DNA from: Saccharomycopsis malanga
Lineage: Eukaryota > Ascomycota > Saccharomycetes > Ascoideales > Saccharomycopsidaceae
Reading direction: 5' to 3'
DNA length: 64,000 nucleotides
Assembly: GCA_004014935.1 (NCBI GenBank)
Contig: CP025324.1
Location: 930,001-994,000, forward strand
In this document: positions 60,270 through 64,000 of the stretch, one piece after another
Layout of the letters: every line of letters starts with the position of its first letter
How positions within the stretch are numbered: position 1 is the first letter of the stretch
Notes under the pieces: model-generated
Seen by the model: only the letters and a program-made list of their open reading frames with translations
Databases searched by the model: none
What the model was told of the DNA's origin: nothing
Made by a program: the position numbers and the translations under genes

Positions 60270-60440
60270 ATTGAATTTTTTATTAGTTTTTGTTAGTTTT
60301 TGTTAGTTTTTATTGGTTTTTACTGGTTTTTATTGATTATTATTGATCAATTTTCATCCATATCAATAGTTTTTGATCATTTTTGATCATCTACCTCCTA
60401 TATCAACCGTTTTTGATCATCTACCTTCTATATCCACCAT
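60270..60440. repeat. T-rich and TTTTTGATCAT repeats before the C2H2 gene
   Basis: GTTAGTTTTT-type 10-bp units (five or six) at 60285-60340, then TTTTTGATCATCTACCT with CTATATCAACC repeated two to three times up to about 60440. The GATC-containing palindromes could be regulatory sites of the gene at 60499. Confidence 0.65.
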
Positions 60441-60498
60441 TTGATAGCAATTTTCAGTCCGTTTGGTCAAAATTACGTCCGATAATACCATTTCCACC

Positions 60499-62817
60499 AT
60501 GAGACGCAAGTCCAAAAAGAGAGTGTTCCAGTGTACTGGCTATGACAATTGCAGCATGACCTTCACCAGATCAGAGCATTTGGCCAGGCATATCAGGAAA
60601 CACACTGGCGAGAGACCGTTCCAGTGCCAATATTGTAGCAAGTTCTTTTCGCGATTGGACAATCTTCGGCAACATAAGCAGACGGTCCATGCCTATGACA
60701 ATTACTTTCTTTCGGCGAACAAAGAGGGCCATAGTGGAGAGGCTGCTGGTGATTCTGTAGTGACAGTGGGGCGGGAGTCTGGTTTGGAGAATGGATTCCA
60801 GCTTCCTCCGTTGATTGGAGGCTCGAGTTTCGAGAACCATTCTGTTCGATCAGTCAACACCATCACTTCTAATGGTTCTACTGTCCATTCTGAGGGCTCG
60901 ACCAGTCCTACGAGGTCCTTGTATTTCAGTCCGAGTGTGACAGGCCCAAACTCGCATTCGCAGACAAATCTCATGAATTCCAGTGTGTTTTCGAACCATC
61001 AGTCGTCATCATCGTTTTCTAAAACGCCTCAGTTTAAACAAGACATGAGAAAACGGCCAAATCCCTTGAATTTGGCAAATAAAGAGTATTCTTCTTCAAA
61101 TTCATTAAATTTAATTACAAACAAAGAATATTCATCTTCAACTCCGGAAATCAACAATTCCTCAGAAAGTTCCACTTTCCAACGGTTGGCCTCGCCTTTT
61201 GACACTGCGTCTGTTTATTCTACAAACAGTGGCCATGCTGCTGCCCCTTCCATCTATTCAAACACCAGTGCCAACAGTAATAATGTAGCCCCCTCTAATC
61301 AGCAGCATTTGCACCAGAGCACCAGTCCCAACATGTCTCCGTACCATTCCAGATTCTCCACAGCCAACACAGTGTCCCAACCGTCGTCTCCGTCGTTCAG
61401 CAACTTTTCGACGGCATCCCACTTTGATTCGGTGAAGACCACGCCCATTTCCAGTGCTTTCAGCTCGCAGTCGTCCATCAGATCGTCCTTTTCGTCGTCC
61501 AGCTCGTCGTTGAACAGCGGAAACCGCCAGAGAAACATGGGAAACAAGCTCAACAGCGGCGCCAACAGCCAGAGCTTGCCTCCTTTGCAAATGGTCTTCT
61601 CCAACCAGGCCTCGTCGTCCAAATTGTCCGCATATCAACAGGCCCAGCTAGCCTCCTCGGGCAAACTCCCTATAATCAACGAAAACCACGGGGGAAGCTA
61701 CCAGTCCAACTTGAACCATTTCAACAACAATTTCAAAAGAGGCTCTTCGGCCTCGTCCAATTCCTGGCTCCGTTCTGTCTTGAATAGCGACGACAAGAGA
61801 ATGTCCACCACCTCTTCTTTTTCTGTCAATTCCGACTCAAAACTATATCTTCCGCCGTCCAAACAATCCCACCATCCTGCAAACTCGTTTGCTTACAAAC
61901 GAATCAGCGATTTGGTCCTGAATGACCTTCCCTCGGCGTCGCCCAACATCAAATTGCCCACCATCTCGTCGCTCAGCTTGAATTCTGAATACAGAACTGC
62001 CAGCAATCCACTCAGCAAAAAACCCACCATCAATCATATGTTGATTGACGCTAACATGGCCACTAACAACTCTCCTGCTCTAACTGCCCCTGAACCTTCA
62101 TCAGCCTTCGATCGTAATCCGCAAGACATTAGAGCTTCTGTCATAAATACAAACTTTTCATTGTCTAGTAATAACACCGATTTCACCTTTAGTTTGTCCG
62201 ATTCAAACAAGTCCACCAATACCAACGAATCTAGCAGTGTCAAATCCATCAATAGTTTGAATGCCAACGAATCTAGCAGTGTCAAATCCACCAATAGTTC
62301 CAATGACAATAATTCTATATCCTCTGTCAAAACCATACAAAATATTACCGACCAAGATGGCGATAAAGAAATGAACGATTCCCAATCTGCCACTAAATAC
62401 AGCAGTAATATCGGAATCTCCTATCACGGCCATATCAGCCAACCAGTAAATCCCACAAAAGACTTTGATGAAGACGATGTCGATGTCGATGCCATGGCTG
62501 CTGCTGCAGAAGAAGAGTTTTTGAAAAGACAAAACAAATATAGAAATCCAAATTTGCCTTCTTCAATGGAATTGCAAAACCAAAAAAACTTTCCAAATGT
62601 TCAGTCACAATTCCCTAATCAACCCTTTGCAACTCCTCTGCAGCAACAGCAACAGCAGCAGCAGCAACAACAACAGCCTTTTCAATACCAGCAAAGCCCT
62701 CTTCCTCCTACTCCTACTCAACCACCTCAACTGCCTTCCTCACAGTTTTATCATCAAAATAGCCAAAACACCGATCGTAAAATCACTTTACCCAACGTTA
62801 ATAGTTTGGGTTTGTAA
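60499..62817 (+). CDS. Two-finger C2H2 transcription factor (Usv1/Rgm1/Bcr1-type)
   Basis: The protein has 772 residues from the ATG at 60499. An earlier TTG-initiated extension of 12 codons is not needed. Two adjacent zinc fingers lie at the N-terminus (about 10-63): [13 protein letters not shown]...HLARHIRKH, then [15 protein letters not shown]...LRQHKQTVH. The linker HTGERPF and the paired arrangement match fungal regulators of the Usv1/Rgm1 and Bcr1 type, which control stress, carbon or biofilm genes. The rest is disordered, Ser/Asn-rich, with a 14-residue tandem duplication ([28 protein letters not shown] near 575-602), an acidic patch [17 protein letters not shown] and a run of 12 Gln (about 715-726) encoded by mixed CAG/CAA. 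The orthologue is uncertain. Confidence 0.85.
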   Translation: MRRKSKKRVFQCTGYDNCSMTFTRSEHLARHIRKHTGERPFQCQYCSKFFSRLDNLRQHKQTVHAYDNYFLSANKEGHSGEAAGDSVVTVGRESGLENGFQLPPLIGGSSFENHSVRSVNTITSNGSTVHSEGSTSPTRSLYFSPSVTGPNSHSQTNLMNSSVFSNHQSSSSFSKTPQFKQDMRKRPNPLNLANKEYSSSNSLNLITNKEYSSSTPEINNSSESSTFQRLASPFDTASVYSTNSGHAAAPSIYSNTSANSNNVAPSNQQHLHQSTSPNMSPYHSRFSTANTVSQPSSPSFSNFSTASHFDSVKTTPISSAFSSQSSIRSSFSSSSSSLNSGNRQRNMGNKLNSGANSQSLPPLQMVFSNQASSSKLSAYQQAQLASSGKLPIINENHGGSYQSNLNHFNNNFKRGSSASSNSWLRSVLNSDDKRMSTTSSFSVNSDSKLYLPPSKQSHHPANSFAYKRISDLVLNDLPSASPNIKLPTISSLSLNSEYRTASNPLSKKPTINHMLIDANMATNNSPALTAPEPSSAFDRNPQDIRASVINTNFSLSSNNTDFTFSLSDSNKSTNTNESSSVKSINSLNANESSSVKSTNSSNDNNSISSVKTIQNITDQDGDKEMNDSQSATKYSSNIGISYHGHISQPVNPTKDFDEDDVDVDAMAAAAEEEFLKRQNKYRNPNLPSSMELQNQKNFPNVQSQFPNQPFATPLQQQQQQQQQQQQPFQYQQSPLPPTPTQPPQLPSSQFYHQNSQNTDRKITLPNVNSLGL

Positions 62818-62854
62818 TTTGTCATCTATATTTCAACTACATTTTTCAATTAAA

Positions 62855-63035
62855 AATTCTGATAACTCGTGCTTTCCACTTGAGAATTTGTTATTCTCGT
62901 GCTTTCCACTTGAGTGTTTGTCATTCAGTCTTTTCCAATTGTCCATCATAAATCTCGTATTACATGATAAAATTGCAGTCTTTTCCTTGAATCTCTTCCA
63001 ATTGTCCATCATAAAATCTTTTACTACATGTTAAA
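62855..63035. repeat. Paired short repeats after the C2H2 gene
   Basis: CTCGTGCTTTCCACTTGAG is present twice (about 62867 and 62899), and TCTTCCAATTGTCCATCATAAA or a close form twice (about 62933 and 62994). They lie in the 3' flank. The T/C-rich stretch up to 63344 holds nothing else recognisable. Confidence 0.7.
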
Positions 63036-63344
63036 ATGCGTTTTTTTCTTTCACCAATCTTTTGCTTCCATTTTATCTCTTCCTTCTTGTATACTTCTTT
63101 TTGCTTCTGTTTCGCTATTCTGTTTCGCTCCTTTTCTATCCCTATTTTATGGGTTTTATGCTTTGTGTTTCTTATCTTGTTTCTCCATGTGTTTCTTTTC
63201 GTTCTAGATTTCTCAATATAAAAGCTCAAAGAGCCTGGTTTTTCTTTCTCTGTTTTGTATTCTTTTCTATAAAAGAATTTCAAACATGGATGTGATTACT
63301 ATCTTCTTTTAAAAAAGCTATCCTTATTTCAATTTTTGTCTTTA

Positions 63345-63410
63345 TAACCAGTTCCGTACGGAACTGATATGTACTGGGCTTGAAATATAAGATTATTATT
63401 ATTATTATTA
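63345..63410 (+). mobile_element. S1 SINE-like 3' end with (ATT)n tail
   Basis: GGAACTGATATGTACTGGGC and then GAAATATAAG(ATT)n on the plus strand. A decayed S1 head and body (GCCACTGGGCTATACG, CAGGCAAGTGCAATTGTCC) follow at about 63425-63530. Confidence 0.7.
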
Positions 63411-63597
63411 TAACCAGTTCCGTAAAGCCACTGGGCTATACGACTTTTTACTCAATACTTTTACCATTTAAAGTCACAGGCAAGTGCAATTGTCCAATAC
63501 ACAACCTATTTGCTTTTAAGCCCCTTTAGGAAGATTATGATAATGTGAAATGGGGTTTCCCCACTGGTTTTCCAAAGTTTTTTATAAAATTAATAAT

Positions 63598-63775
63598 AAT
63601 AATAATAATAAATAATAATATCATATATTTCAAGCCCAGTACATATCAGTTTCGTATATACGCGCTATGTCTAAGAAAACTTGATAAGGCCCAATAATGA
63701 CCATCATAATATTCTCACCAGTGTTCCTATTAGGTCTTGTTTCTTTTTTCCGAGCCAAATGGCCCAGTGGCTATT
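63598..63775 (-). mobile_element. S1 SINE-like element, internally deleted
   Basis: A (TAA)n tail, 3' end (TTTCAAGCCCAGTACATATC, CGTATATACGCGCTATG), shortened body (GTGTTCCTATTAGGTC) and head (GAGCCAAATGGCCCAGTGGC). The 3' block is very close to the apparent consensus, so this may be one of the younger copies. Confidence 0.75.
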
Positions 63776-63852
63776 TACATGATTATATTTACTGAAAAAG
63801 GTGTAACATTAAATGGTTTATAGAGAACTCTAATCTAACAATTGCAAAACAA

Positions 63853-63925
63853 AACTTGAACAAACAAAACTAAAACTAAAACTAAGACTAAAACTAAAAC
63901 TGACAAACGGTAAAACTAAAACTAA
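63853..63925. repeat. (AAAACT)n microsatellite
   Basis: About ten AAAACTA/AAACTA units. No gene is seen to the end of the window. Confidence 0.8.
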
Positions 63926-64000
63926 CAAAAATACAAGGTTATGGTACATATTTTTCTTCAAAGTAATATCCAATCATTATTAGAAAAACTTTCTCAAACT

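Overview
The window is nuclear DNA of a budding yeast (Saccharomycotina). It has short AT-rich intergenic DNA, mostly intronless genes, a yeast-type SAR1 intron (GTATGT, ACTAAC, CAG), and the yeast genes TPS1, RPL1, LEA1, ECM5, AYR1, OYE, DDR48 and FLC. CTG codons are nearly absent from the most conserved genes, and one CTG in PPT1 sits where relatives carry a small residue. This suggests, without proving, a CUG-Ser lineage. I cannot name the species.

Layout. 1-2.5 kb: repeats. 2.6-3.4 kb: DDR48. 4.4-5.6 kb: repeats. 6.9-12.3 kb: ECM5, whose JmjC domain has lost two iron ligands. 12.3-13.5 kb: repeats. 13.9-18.5 kb: two paralogous Pho80-type cyclins flanking a palmitoyl-protein thioesterase. 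18.8-20.1 kb: an unrecognised membrane-anchored protein. 20.3-20.6 kb: a decayed group II intron reverse-transcriptase fragment, probably mitochondrial in origin. 20.9-23.4 kb: FLC. 25.8-26.5 kb: LEA1. 26.9 kb: RPL1. 29.1 kb: SAR1. 30.9-32.9 kb: an RKM1-like methyltransferase. 34.8-36.3 kb: an RQT4/ASC-1-type protein. 37.0-37.6 kb: a mitochondrial GGQ-domain hydrolase. 38.5 kb: tRNA-Val. 38.8 kb: AYR1. 40.8 kb: a histidine phosphatase. 42.4-44.1 kb: an unknown protein and a Met-rich GPI-type protein. 45.1 kb: TPS1. 48.4 kb: OYE. 51.3 kb: an intron-bearing tRNA-Lys. 52.8 kb: a C2H2 regulator. 55.3 kb: an enoyl-CoA hydratase with a peroxisomal signal. 60.5-62.8 kb: a second C2H2 regulator.

The most unusual content lies between the genes. 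Two interspersed families have tRNA-like heads with recognisable A and B boxes. Family S1 (about 200-345 bp, more than 15 pieces) behaves like a tRNA-derived SINE, with a conserved 3' end, ATT/TAA tails and one clean 14-bp target-site duplication. Family S2 (about 1 kb, six copies) has a tRNA-like head whose anticodon-loop position holds a variable 10-bp tandem repeat. Five of the six S2 copies carry an S1 3' end just upstream, in the same orientation. Tandem repeats are abundant between genes (7-bp, 30-bp and 55-bp periods, and a roughly 225-bp higher-order array).

Neighbouring genes do not form operons. The clearest functional grouping is the cyclin-PPT1-cyclin block. Several stress and metabolic genes (DDR48, TPS1, OYE) are present but scattered.
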